DNA of 64,000 nucleotides from Anastrepha obliqua. Taxonomy: Eukaryota; Arthropoda; Insecta; Diptera; Tephritidae. This document shows positions 11,188-22,161 of the stretch, piece by piece. Location of the stretch: contig NC_072894.1 in the NCBI RefSeq assembly GCF_027943255.1, positions 78,407,601 to 78,471,600 on the forward strand. The letters are read 5' to 3'. How positions within the stretch are numbered: position 1 is the first letter of the stretch; each line of letters begins with the position of its first letter. The position numbers and the translations under genes are program-made. The notes beneath the pieces were generated by a model, which was given only the letters and a program-made list of their open reading frames with translations, was not told where the DNA came from and ran no database searches.

Positions 11188-12724
11188 TGAAAAATATTTT
11201 AAAAATTATAAGAATATGCTCCTACTTACCAATAAAAAAATTTTTTAGTCTTTACTATGTTCCATTTCGAAAAAAAAGACTGCAAACTTCTCTTCCACTA
11301 CTTCTCATTAAAATCTAGACATTTTAAACTAGTTAGGGGGAAATTGAAATCTGAAATATGTAAGTATTTGATTTTCCGCGTATTAAGAAAGTTATTGTGA
11401 GTGTGTTATAGTCATTTTTAAAATTATTACTTCAAACACATTCGCATTAATTTCAATTATACGTAAAATTTACTAGAAATGTTGATCACTTTTGTATGGC
11501 TATGAACTGGCTGGATATGAGTATTAAAGTTTCTTAATATGGAATCATTTACAAAACCAAATCATTAATATTCATTTCGAAAATCTTAAACAAAAAAATG
11601 CCAATGCATATGAAAATATTCGATGTATGTCTGTGAATTTTTGAAAACTTGAGCATTCACACCCTTAAACTACAACGAGAATACTCGTAGTAAGCAGTCA
11701 ACAACCCGCATTTTTAACATGCGGCTGTCAATCACTTTACAAAAATATTGCCCAAATTAAGAGATAAATGGATACGTTTTATGCGCGAAATCTTTTGTTC
11801 ATGTAATGATTATATGAAACATTTAAGTGATTGAATGAAAAATTATAAAAAAAATTAAATATACATATGTACGTGCATATGTACTTCTTGAGGGCTTGTT
11901 TTTAACACTAAAAATAAAACAATTTTGTAATTGATATATTTGATGTATGTATGTATAGGTTTTCAATATTTGTTATGTAAGTGGCTCCCACATTGGCTTG
12001 TTTGTCAGTTTTGTTAAAATTTCTGTTATTTTCCAGTGTAGCCGCTCATTTCGTTAGCCATCAGTCAACCATAATTATCAGCCAGCGTGCATTTTACTTT
12101 TTTAACCGATACGAGTAATGTGAACCAAAACGTATCACTCAAGCGGAATATTTACAGCGTTAAGATCTATGTATTTGTGGCACGTATTTATATAAATGTG
12201 TGTATATGCAATTAAGCATTTACAATTTTTAGACATTTTTTAATTTTTACTTTTTAAGCAGTTTTTATACCATTGCATTGGATATATCGAATAAATGCAT
12301 CTATTGTAGATGTAAATGGAAATATTTTTTGTGTCAACGGATATTTGATGAGTGGAGTTTTGAGTTTCAGCAAATAATTATAATTTTTCCATGAAATTCT
12401 GCAATAATTGTTAAAATCATTGAGCTTTTTAAATATTCACATGATTTAATTTTTTCTGTTAGCAGCCCATCGGGTCCTTTTGTTGCATTTTTTTTTCTTA
12501 CCAATTAAAATGGTATTTACTACGCTGGTATTTATTACGCACTAAACTTTCTTCGTCTCCATATTTACTGCTCAAATTTCGCAGTCTGAATGAAAGTTCC
12601 ACATCAAACATGAATGACAGTGGCAGACCGTTACGAAACTATTGAATTTTTGACCGACGAAAATCTTCACCAATGCGGCAGCCAAATGAAACAATAACTG
12701 ATGTCAGTGTGATTACATACCGCG
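11188..12724. other. AT-rich intergenic stretch, nothing recognised
   Basis: About 1.5 kb of AT-rich sequence with short ATGTATGTA motifs (for example 11941-11955). I found no coding pattern and no copy of the window's repeats. Confidence 0.45.
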
Positions 12725-12725
12725 T

Positions 12726-12767
<42 letters not shown>
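12725..12767. repeat. (TA)n microsatellite
   Basis: About 20 TA units lie directly next to the MITE at 12768, consistent with insertion into a TA-rich target. Confidence 0.9.
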
Positions 12768-12769
<2 letters not shown>

Positions 12770-12985
12770 GGAAATTAATCATCCAGCTTTGTTTTTGAAT
12801 AACTTTTTTACTAAATAAAGAAAAATAATTCGGATAATGGAAATCTTTATTTTGACCTTTGCGCACTCCATTGATTGTCTGTTTGTATACCGCAGCTTTC
12901 TAGTTAACAAATGTCAAATATGATTGACGTACGAGCCATTTGCAAATATTATAAATCTTCCAATAGAGTGATTTTTGCGCCACTT
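12768..12985 (-). mobile_element. Short MITE (about 218 bp), most complete copy
   Basis: The minus strand starts GTGGCGCAAAAATCACTCTA and ends near TGGATGATTAATTTCC. These ends are imperfect inverted repeats related to a GTGGCGCAAAATGAATCATC consensus. The interior has ATCAATGGAGTGCGCAAAGG and AAAAAAGTTATTCAAAAAC. Related copies lie at 39005-39213, 49618-49764 and 60400-60482. It encodes no protein. Confidence 0.65.
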
Positions 12986-13046
12986 TGTATCGGGTGTTTT
13001 TTAAGAGCTCGAGAAGTTAAAATTATAATATATATTGTATATAAAT

Positions 13047-14180
13047 AAGTCCAAAATAAATAAGACTGGTGTCACAAAAATGTTTTTGATGGCGCCATCT
13101 TTTTAACGAGTTAGTGCGTTGGAAGTTACATCCCTAGCTGGCTTCCAGTGAAAGCTTGGTGATATTCGGTTCAGTGGAAGCAAAGTTATTGCATCGGTAC
13201 AAAAATGAGTTTCGAACAAAGAGCTAATATCAAATTTTGTTTAAAATCGGTAAAACGTTTACTAAAACATTTGAATTGATTAAAAAAGCTTATGGCGATG
13301 ATTATCTCGTGCCAGAGTTCATGAGTGGTTTACACGTTTCAGAGATGGTTGTGAGGACATAAATGACAATGAACATACGGGCCGCTCAAAACCAGTAATC
13401 ACCGACACCTCCATCGAAATTGATCGTAAATTTATCAAAAATTAACCGAAATGATCGTTGAAATTCATGGAATCGGAGTTGAATATCTTCAAAGCATCGA
13501 TTTATCGCATTTTAACTGATAATTTGCGCTTACGTTTCATTCCGCACAAGTTAACTGAGGACCAAAAATTGGTCCGAATTCAATATTCCAAACACCTTAT
13601 TACAGAAGCGCGAATAGATGAGAACTTCCTTTACAACATTGTAACTGGTGATGAAACGTGGAGTTTCCAACATGAATCTGAAACTTAGCGTCAAAGTGCC
13701 GAATGGAAGGCCCGATGATTCATTTTTTTTACGATTCCAAGGAAATTGTCCACAAGAAGTTCGTGCAAACGGGCCAAACCGCAATTTGCAATTTTCTATC
13801 TAGGCCTTTTGAAGCATCTTTTACATTGCATTCGTCGAATTCGCCCTGAATACCGCGAAAGAGGAAGCTGGCGCTTATTGCATGATAATGCACCATCTCA
13901 TTGATCCACTCTTGTGACTGACTTTTTGACTAGAAATCACATTTTAACCATCAATCACTCACCGTATTCGCCTGATATGGCTCTCTGTGAATTCTACCTA
14001 TTCGGAAAATTGCATTTGGCCACGAAAGAAAAACGTTTTACGTCCAAAAGTCTTGTACGGCCATCCTGAAGGAGATACCGGTCAATGGCCTGAAACACTG
14101 TTTCGAAAAGCTTTTAGACCGCGCAAAAAAGGGTATCGAGACCAGAGGGGACTATTTTGAATAAATAAATTTGAAGTTAT
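13047..14180 (+). pseudogene. Decayed mariner copy (family 1)
   Basis: The left end AAGTCCAAAATAAATAAGAC matches the inverse of the right end of the copy at 57672. Transposase blocks include MSFEQRANIKFCF at 13205, VHEWFTRFRDGCEDINDNE, then LTEDQKLVRIQYSKHL and the first catalytic motif VTGDETW near 13645. A later region resembles HHNAPSH...SPYSPDMAL. There are several frameshifts and stops. The right terminal repeat is not recognisable. The copy at 56934-57672 is the same family with a large internal deletion. Confidence 0.8.
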
Positions 14181-15119
14181 CCGAACAAAGCTCCTGTTAC
14201 GTTGGTCGTCATATTTGAGCAGTTTTAAAGTGAAAAAAAACCAGTTTATCTAATAGCGTCCACAAAAGACTATAGGGCCCTCTAATGGTAAAACAACGTC
14301 AAAGTGAACATGACAAATTGGAATACAAGCTAGGCTAAATGTCTAACAAATGAATTTTTTAATCTGGTTTGAATTCCAAAAATTAATTAAAACTACTAAC
14401 GAAAAACAAAACGTTATGGTTCACTCTTTTTTTTCTGAATCAATCGTCTAATACCAAACGATTTTTTACACTAATCTTTGCATTAGCTTTCGCATTGCAT
14501 TCAACCAAACAAATTTAATCAGCACAATTTTTCTTGATAACAAAGCACCATAACTACTAGCAAAGCTTGGCTAAAACATGGAAGAGTTGATGCTTCTCAC
14601 CGTTCATCCTTTAACCAGGCTAAGCCCCATCCTTCTTGAGGTGGACATGCCACTCAAGTGTGGCACTTCATTTCTTACGAAATGGTGCTAGCAACATTTA
14701 TCCACTCAAATTTATAATGTACATGCCATTTAAAATTGAGCGAAAGTTCACAGTTCGTTTGCGAGTGAAGTGCCTGGGTTCAAAAACTTCGAAGGCATTT
14801 TTAAACGAAACGGATTCGCAAAAAGTGAAAGTAAAACTTCTTTATATTATTTGTGTCAATATATTTGTATATTAATTTATTGAAGAACACTTTTCTTACC
14901 AAAATATGACACTCACAAATTTTTCTTCTGATTCGACAATCAATGTTGCTAGCAACATTTACGGCAAGCCAAATCTATTTTGCTGGCGAAATTTCATGGC
15001 TATGAAGTTAGTGCTAACCTTAATTTTACGAAATGTTGTTAAGCGATTCATTCAAAAAATGCCTTAGAGATAGAAAAATGTATATGTACATATATGTAGC
15101 AATACCTATTAAAAAAATA
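14181..15119. other. Intergenic, nothing recognised apart from a short local repeat
   Basis: The motif TGCTAGCAACATTTA occurs near 14688 and again near 14946. No gene is supported. The frame at 14636-14875 shows no family signature. Confidence 0.4.
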
Positions 15120-15403
15120 AATGTTTGACCGAGCTCCTCCTCCTATTTGTGGTGTGCGCCTTGATGTTGTTCCTCAAATGAAGGACGTACAATTTTAAGC
15201 CAACTCAGAAAGGCAAATTGTTTTTTATGGGGAGCTTTTTCATGGCAAAAATACACTCGAAGGTTCGCCATTACCAGCCAAGGAGCGACCGCTGTTAAAA
15301 CACCATTTTTCAATCATTTTGCTGTTTCATGCACGGAGATTCGAACCTACGTGCTCGAGAATGGTAGGCATGCACCAACTCATTCAGCTACCGTGGCCGT
15401 CAT
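15120..15403 (-). repeat. tRNA-derived SINE, most complete copy
   Basis: On the minus strand the element starts with a tRNA-like head: A box TAGCTGAATGAGTTGG at 15390-15375 and B box GGTTCGAATCTC at 15347-15336, about 43 bp apart as in tRNA genes. A body follows with AAATACACTCGAAGG (plus-strand sense), TTTTAAGCC and TTGATGTTGTTC. It is an internal RNA polymerase III promoter repeat mobilised by a LINE. The body is shared by the other copies at 1, 34635, 40503, 48797, 56855 and 62055. Confidence 0.85.
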
Positions 15404-16034
15404 GCAATATCTATTACCTGAATAAAATATATTCTGCTATTTTCGAAATACATCTGTAATATATTAATAAATATTCAAAGAATTCTGCACACATTAGTAG
15501 GTGTGCACTTGGTACTACCCACTCATATTTTATGTAATATTATGTAATTAAAAAGCGTGAAGTTAATATGTATTCCACTTCTCGTGAAATTAGAGTGATT
15601 ATTTGTATGTATCATACATGTGGAAGTAACTGGCTTCTCGCTTACAGTTTGTTATTTTCCCTTCCATTATAGTCTACTTTCAGGCTATGACACGGGCAAG
15701 TAGTAAATTGCGTGTTAATTTCTTATACCTACGTAAGCATTCTTGGTTGCTACGTACCGTGTGCTTTAAATCGATCGACCTAATTCCACACTCCCCCATC
15801 TAATTTCCTGTACTTTGTACTTCCCTTCTAATTCTGTACATTCAAAAAAAAAAAGAAAGTGAAACTCATTCAAGGTATTGAATTAATTTAGCAAGAGAAA
15901 TTCACATCAATTTACACCCAACATCAAGATAAGAAATTTAAGAAATGTTTAATAGTTTTGACTGCTTTCTTCTTTAATTTACAAAGGTTTAAAACTTTGT
16001 ACAGCTTCAAACTTTTTAATCAGAATGTAATGAA
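15404..16034. other. Intergenic, nothing recognised
   Basis: AT-rich sequence without an identifiable gene or a copy of the window's repeats. Confidence 0.45.
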
Positions 16035-16346
16035 TAAATATAAATATAAATATAAATATAAATATAAATATAAATATAAATATAAATATAAATATAAATA
16101 TAAATATAAATATAAATATAAATATAAATATAAATATAAATATAAATATAAATATAAATATAAATATAAATATAAATATAAATATAAATATAAATATAAA
16201 TATAAATATAAATATAAATATAAATATAAATATAAATATAAATATAAATATAAATATAAATATAAATATAAATATAAATATAAATATAAATATAAATATA
16301 AATATAAATATAAATATAAATATAAATATAAATATAAATATAAATA
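16035..16346. repeat. Perfect (TAAATA)52 microsatellite
   Basis: Fifty-two uninterrupted hexamer units cover exactly 312 bp, followed by a few imperfect units to about 16373. The open frames here (Tyr-Lys, Ile-Tyr and Leu-Tyr repeats) follow from the repeat and are not genes. Confidence 0.97.
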
Positions 16347-16373
16347 CAATTATAAATATAAATATTATATAAA

Positions 16374-17204
16374 AATTCTAGCACAATATTTTTCTAAAAT
16401 AACCAGGTTTAGACCGGTTAAAATTTAAAAAAATATATATATTATATTATATATTAGTTGTATTCCAACATTTTAAAATATTCAATTTAATATTAAAAGT
16501 TATACAGAATATGTGTTTTCTTATAATTAAATGTAATTTATTAAACATTCAAGTATTGGTTTATGTAAGTAAATCTTAAGAAACTCGAAATAATAATTTA
16601 ATAATATTCCTATTTTTTCCTTGTTCACTCCTTTCGGGAGCATAGGGCCTCGACAAGACTCTTCCATCGTACATGCTGTTGTTTTTGCACCGTGTGACCT
16701 ATCCACTTCCGTACAACAATTCGGACTTCACGAATGAGCCGAATGTTCATGCTTTAATAAAATAGTTAAATTTTAAAAACTTTAGTTGTGGCAAAAATAG
16801 TGAATATTTCATTGTAATGGAAGTGTGTGGAAAGAACTCATACGCAAGTGTTGTGAAATAATTATTTCTCTTGACATTTTAAAGCTTAAACTGAGCTTTG
16901 TGAAAACATATATCCATTCCTATAATATTAGTGGGGCGAGGCTACATATAAAATGAATAAATTTAATGTATTGTAAATATTTATTAATTGTTGCCTTTAT
17001 TTGCTAACTTCGATATAATATTTTTCCAATAAATCTATTTAACAGCGTCTAAGAGACTTTCCTTTCAGATTTTGCGCCTTTGCAACACCATGTTTGATGA
17101 GCTGTTATTTGATATTTTTATAGGAAAGTTTGGTATTCTTTAACATAAAATTACATCTAATGCTTTCCCTTACGAGCTGCTTTCTTCTTTTTTCAGTGAG
17201 TAGC
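16374..17204. other. AT-rich intergenic stretch with a possible LINE tail at 16621-16730
   Basis: On the minus strand 16730-16621 can be read as HVRWKSLVEALCS, similar to the C-terminus of RTE/CR1-like LINE proteins. The match is short. The remainder shows no gene. Confidence 0.3.
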
Positions 17205-17480
17205 AAAATTCAAAATTTTCGGGTGATGATTTATAACGATTTTCGATGTGGATAATTGAGAAAGCAGTGCATTAATCAACTTACTTCCACTCCTTGCGTT
17301 GAAGCACTACACTTAGTCACTGTGAAACGCTAGCACTACGAATACCACAAAGTTGGTCCCAAAGGACCTGAATTTCATGCAAAAAAGGGACCACTAGATA
17401 CATGATTTCTAACATTCATCAAACGCAGATGAGATGTGGATTTATGAATGTCTATACCGAAAATATAGTTCCACAAATGC
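17205..17480 (+). pseudogene. mariner N-terminal relic
   Basis: The frame reads QNFRVMIYNDFRCG followed by KQCINQLTSTPCVEAL, resembling the helix-turn-helix start of the transposase at 10082 (FYNFRRGLTHQHCMDELNSF). A later piece reads DEMWIYECLYRKYSSTNAWR, like the first catalytic motif region. It is very decayed and the 3' half is not visible. Confidence 0.5.
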
Positions 17481-18040
17481 TTGGAGGGAGTATTTTGAAA
17501 TCGGTAATATCACTTTTGAAGAAACAAATTGTATTTTGAATTTTCTAAATATATTCCGGGAACTTTTTGATCAAGATGGTATACGGTGTGTACTTATATA
17601 TCGAGATATGGCTCAATAAAGGCATCGAACGAAAAATATTTACTCCATCGAATGTATGCATACAGGCATGCGGTTAATGTGCCAGAATATACGTATGAAT
17701 GCATTTCATAGAATTCACTGTTATCTAAAAGTACGCACATTATTCAACATGTTTGGCCACAATGAGCAATTTACTATATTACCTACAAATAATAATTACC
17801 CACAATGGAATAATTCAAATAGTTGCATTAGCTACTTAGCTAAAAATATATATAAACATGCAAATATTTATGCACATAAATACACATCTATGTATTGGAA
17901 TGAAATTTGGCGTATTCCCTAATAAATGGAAGCTAATTTGGCAAATTTTGAATATCCAATATCCAAAAATAACAGTTCAATGTTAATTCGATAAAAATCT
18001 AATGAGATCATTACACGTCCACATATACGTGCATATGTAT
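17481..18040. other. Intergenic, nothing recognised
   Basis: No gene or known repeat was identified. Frames here are short and low-complexity. Confidence 0.4.
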
Positions 18041-18475
18041 TAGGTTGGGGAATAACTTCGTAGCGTTTTTCCGAAGATGTTTTTTTAAACGAAAAACAAT
18101 AATTATATCACTAAGTTCATCAATTAAGGAGGGTAGATGTTGAAATGGAATAAAATGGCGTTTGCTGTGTGGCACGTAGCGCCGTCCTGCTGGAACCATA
18201 TGTCGTCTAGGTCCATATGGTTCAATATGGGCCATAAGAAATTGGAAGGGCCACCACGTCTACCGAAAAATGGGCGCAATGCGCGCAAAGTTTGCGTTAA
18301 TGAACACTCATTTTGATAATAAAGTTTTATCATTTGAACGTGCTGTTCAATCGTGTAACTTGCCATGATGATTTGGCAAAGAACTGAATAATAAACAAAA
18401 GATTTGACAGATGTCACCAAAACAAAATGGCTGCCACAGGGCGCCAAAATCGACCCGCGCCAATTGAAAAACCCT
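18041..18475 (-). mobile_element. WFQQDGA-type transposase, internally deleted copy
   Basis: The minus strand from about 18366 reads MASYTIEQHVQMIKLYYQNE and LTQTLRALRPFFGRRGGPS, a DUF4817-like helix-turn-helix N-terminus. It then jumps to LWPILNHMDLDDIWFQQDGA and TCHTANA, the second catalytic Asp region. About two thirds of the transposase is missing. The lower end starts TAGGTTGGGGAATAACTTCG, a mariner-like terminus that differs from the other end, so the element may be chimeric. Confidence 0.7.
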
Positions 18476-18489
18476 TTATATACACCGTT

Positions 18490-19070
18490 GCCGTTTACAA
18501 CTTCTTCCCACTCTGATGTTGTCGTGAAAGAGTATGGTTTGACCAATTCTTTTCCGTCGAATAGCCTCATTAACGCGGTGTTGCTGGGCAATGTCGAGCT
18601 TCTTTTCGAGCATTTCTCAGTACACTACGCCCTCCCAGACCTACCAAACACCACCTTCTTTGGATAAGGATCCCGCTTGACTCTCAGCTTTGGTGTATAG
18701 GCAACATGTCTTGTGACGATTCGGTGCAAAAAGCGCTGGTTATGACCTCATGTTGCTCGATGGCGGGCTAGATGCTGAGAAACAATTTGAAGGACTTTCT
18801 TTTTTTTCAAATTGCAAATCCCACTGAAGGATTGAAAATCGGTTTATAATCACAATACATTATTTTCGCCAAATCACAACTAGTTTGGAGACCGTTCTCC
18901 TTCAAAAGTGATTTGAAACGTTTTTCATCGAATTCAGAAGACCTTTCGCTACGCGACGTGTCATCGGCGTCAAAGTCTCCATTTTTGGATACTGCCGATT
19001 CTGTAACAACTAACTTCGTGCACTTTTAGTTTCGTCGATTTCGTTTACGCATTTTTAATGTTGAAGATCC
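18490..19070 (-). pseudogene. Decayed mariner copy
   Basis: The minus strand gives fragments in mariner order: FDEKRFKSLLKENG and TSCDLAKIM-like (around 18930), LQIVSQHLARHRAT (around 18780), KLRVKRDPYPKKVV (around 18690) and LDIAQQHRVNEAIRRKRIGQ with TILFHDN (around 18600-18540). Stops and frameshifts are frequent. The WFQQDGA-type element at 18041-18475 lies next to it. Confidence 0.65.
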
Positions 19071-19078
19071 ACCTCGCG

Positions 19079-19735
19079 GGCTTCATGACATCGCCGAGGA
19101 GCTAAAGATCGCCCAGGAGCTAAAGATCGCCCAGGAGTTTGCAAAAAGCTGAATTCAAACAGAAGCTCCATGTTTATGTGCCACACCTATTAAGACCAAA
19201 AAACATTACGAATCTAATTTCCATATGCGTCTTGGCCAAACGGAGTGAATCGACCCCTTTCTTAAACGGACTGGGGATGAGAAATGAGTCACATACGACA
19301 AAATTGTGCGAAAACAATCATAGTCAAAGCGTGGTGAAGCGGCTCTGGCGGGGGCCAAACCAGAACTAACAGTCAGGAAGGTTCTACTGTGCATTTGGTG
19401 GAACTCGAAAGGAATCATTTATTATGAGTTGCTTCCGTATGGCCAAACACTAAATTCAGATCTCTACTGTCAACAACTAGACCATATGAAGCCAGCGATT
19501 GACCAAAAACGGTAAGAATTGGCCAACAGGAGAGGTGTTGTGCTCCATCAGAATAACGCAAGGTCTGTAGCGACTCGTCAAAAACTCCGGGGTGCTTGGT
19601 TGGGAAGTTTTCATACATCCACCATATAGCCTGGACCTGGCACCAAGCGATTGCCACCAATGTCTCTCATTGCAAAACTTCCTAAGTCATAAAAAATCGG
19701 TATCAAGAGAAGATTGTGAAAATCTGGCATAGAGG
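19079..19735 (+). pseudogene. Decayed mariner copy, middle and C-terminal parts
   Basis: Readable blocks are KVLLCIWWNSKGIIYYELLP (near 19378-19437), LNSDLYCQQLDHMKPAIDQK, VVLHQNNAR (near 19540; second catalytic region with Asn for Asp) and a later HPPYSLDLAPSD. The same family as the copy at 63282-64000 seems likely from KVLLCVWWDWQGIIHYELLP there. There are multiple frameshifts. Confidence 0.7.
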
Positions 19736-20385
19736 AGACATGCACCCGTTCATTCGTTCATAAGATTCATCGTGAATTGGAAGCATCAGGAAGGTGGCTT
19801 TGCAAAACGCAAAAAACACGAGGAACGTTTTGACATTGTGCGATATGCAGTGTTTATTCGAAAAGTGCAAGCGATCATTCAAAATCAATGAAGGTACTTG
19901 CGAGGGAGCCTCATGTTTCTGAGGGTCTTGAACGTCGAGCTGTGCAATGTAGATCGTCGGTATAAATCTTACAATATGCGCAGAAGATAAGTAGTTTATG
20001 TCGGAGCTACCACGAGAACAGCGAGTTATCTGATCAAAACGCCCTCTGAACAAAATTAAGTCCCCTGAAGCATCTGAGTTGTTCTAGTTTTTTACTTCGT
20101 GACTCTCCAGACTTTTATCCCCTGGACTACTACATATGCGGCGTAGTTGAGCGTGCAACCTATAAGCATTCTCTTAACACCATTTCTTCTCTGAAGACTG
20201 CAACTAATGCCGTTAGGGCAATGTGAATAATAAGCATTCGATTCGGGCATGCAATCGTTTCCGGGACCGAATCGAGGAGGTTGTGGAAAAGGAGGTTATT
20301 ATGGAAATTTAATTGAGTAGATATATATACGATCGTATACTATCGTATACCAAGTTAAGTATACAAAAATCGTGAGGTTTCATTA
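19736..20385 (+). pseudogene. Tc1/mariner-superfamily transposase relic (GVVER family)
   Basis: It begins with HRELEASGR-like and VALQNAKNTRNV-like pieces near 19770-19815. Near 20095-20225 a frame gives SPDFYPLDYYICGVVERATY and KHSLNTISSLKTATNAVRAM. This matches the C-terminal region of the relic at 33860-34560. It is heavily decayed. The LOA element is inserted at its end. Confidence 0.6.
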
Positions 20386-20736
20386 AATTTTGTTTAGGGG
20401 GTGAAGTGTACGTTGCTTCTTGGGGGAATGCACACAGAGGCGTATGGCAGTTGTGCCAGTAGCCTAAAGACCGACCATTGTGGTAGAATGCCACTCCTGC
20501 ACGAGGTGCCCCTGCTTTTTAACCAAAAATGGCGGATCTAGAGAGGCATAACTCGAAAAAACCCGTAATCCTAGGTGTAATTCGAACCGTGCCTATAAGA
20601 TGAATGGCACTACGTAAGCGTGTCTTATAACGGTGACCTCCAGATATCGGGCGCCCTCTGGTTGTAATTAGCCTTACCGCGACACCGGGGCACTGTCGTG
20701 GCTCGACCATCCTTTCCCCTTCACTCGTGGGACCAT

Positions 20737-22161
20737 ATGGCAGAGTTAAACAATTCTTTAAAAAAGGCAGGAGTGCCCAATATAAACCAGGTCGATAACG
20801 ACCTTTCGGTAAATAGTGCCGAACTACCTTCAACATCGCAGGCAGCTAAGGGCAAACAATGCCCTCCAACTGTCAGCGAAAGCACGGATATGGAAGTTGA
20901 CGACATGGCCCTGGGGCCAGATGGCAAAGCTTCTACCATATCACCAGAGGAAGAGGATAAACTATTATCTTCTCCCACTTGTGACACAGGAAGAAAGGAC
21001 GAAGACAAGGTGCGGCTTTGCGGTGCCGCCAGAAAACGCCTGAAGTACTTCCTGAGAAAAGGTCACAGCATCGACGAGGCAAGAGAGCTGGCTCAAAAAC
21101 CAGCTGATCTGAAGCGACAACGCTCCAGCAGCACCACGCCAAAGCAAAGCTCCCCTAAGCGTGCCAATTTACAGGGGAGCTCTAGCGTTGGAAAAAAGGC
21201 AGTAGAGACTACCGAAACGGAAGGACCAAAGGCAGCAGTGCCTAATCTAGAAGTCAAGGTAGACTCAACAAAAATGTCTTACAAAGACGCGGCGTGCAGC
21301 ACGAAGTTGGGAATAATTCCTCACGATTATCCAACTACGATATGGTCGACGGAGAGACTAACGGCCATACAACATGCTATCCTGGAGGCGATAAGGAAAA
21401 AGCAGACTGGGGCTGCAAAGCCCAAATTTAATAGCTGCACCTTTCGCCCAGGATATATAGTTATATCATGTGGCTGCGATGAAACGGCTAGTTGGCTAAA
21501 GGAAGCAGTTCCTAAGCTGAAGCCGTGGAAAGATGCACAGCTGAAGATTGTGCAGGAAGCGGACATACCGCGCCCACAAATCTTCGTTGGTCACTTTCCA
21601 GAATTGGACAGCACCACAACTGAGGATATTATTAGCCTCCTCGACGGCCAAAACGAGGGCCTCAACACAAATGACTGGCGGGTGCTCAACAGAGTGCGCA
21701 AGGGTACTGTGGTAGAAATTACCATTGCTATCGACCCTATCTCCGCAGAAGTCATAAAGACTTCCAACAACTGGCTGAACTACGGGTTCGGTAAAACCCA
21801 ACTTCGGCCAAAATCTAAAGGCCCGATTGATCCGCCTAAGGTTACCGAAAAGGACTCTGAACCCTCGGCGAAACAAAGCTCTGAGGAAGCAGGAACTTTG
21901 ACTCCAACGGCTTCAATAGCCCAGGACGAAAAGACCAGCTGCTCCAGACAAGAGGCAGGAAAGCCAACAACATCCGGCACATGGCGCCATAACGTGGCCG
22001 AGGGTATTCGCATGCGACCCCCGCTGCAGGCTGATAAAAAAGCCCACAGCCACAACAAGGATCGAAGAGGGGATCAGATGTCCGCTGAGGAAGCAGTCCT
22101 GCTGAAAAGCAACCGAGGCAAAAAAAAGGCAGCCATTGCCAAACGAAGGTTCACTAGATGA
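20737..22161 (+). CDS. LOA-type LINE ORF1 protein (RNA-binding, DUF4780-like), 474 aa
   Basis: ORF1 of the LINE encodes the nucleic-acid-binding protein that packages the element RNA. ATG at 20737 (MAELNNSLKKAGV) is the first ATG of the frame; the open frame extends further 5' without another ATG. The N-terminal third is acidic and Ser/Thr/Pro-rich with a basic patch (CGAARKRLKYFLRKGHS). A folded region from about residue 170 to 360 contains FRPGYIVISCGCDETASWLK, PRPQIFVGHFPEL and NDWRVLNRVRKG, typical of the DUF4780 domain found in LOA ORF1s. The tail is basic (RGKKKAAIAKRRFTR). No CCHC knuckles are seen. The stop TGA overlaps the ORF2 start. Confidence 0.85.
   Translation: MAELNNSLKKAGVPNINQVDNDLSVNSAELPSTSQAAKGKQCPPTVSESTDMEVDDMALGPDGKASTISPEEEDKLLSSPTCDTGRKDEDKVRLCGAARKRLKYFLRKGHSIDEARELAQKPADLKRQRSSSTTPKQSSPKRANLQGSSSVGKKAVETTETEGPKAAVPNLEVKVDSTKMSYKDAACSTKLGIIPHDYPTTIWSTERLTAIQHAILEAIRKKQTGAAKPKFNSCTFRPGYIVISCGCDETASWLKEAVPKLKPWKDAQLKIVQEADIPRPQIFVGHFPELDSTTTEDIISLLDGQNEGLNTNDWRVLNRVRKGTVVEITIAIDPISAEVIKTSNNWLNYGFGKTQLRPKSKGPIDPPKVTEKDSEPSAKQSSEEAGTLTPTASIAQDEKTSCSRQEAGKPTTSGTWRHNVAEGIRMRPPLQADKKAHSHNKDRRGDQMSAEEAVLLKSNRGKKKAAIAKRRFTR

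Noticed and set aside
16020..16428. Long open frames of Tyr-Lys, Ile-Tyr and Leu-Tyr repeats
   Set aside because: They are produced by the TAAATA microsatellite being free of stops in three frames. There is no non-repeat protein sequence.
20698..20736. Extension of LINE ORF1 upstream of 20737
   Set aside because: The frame is open but begins with GTG, not ATG. The first ATG in frame is at 20737.
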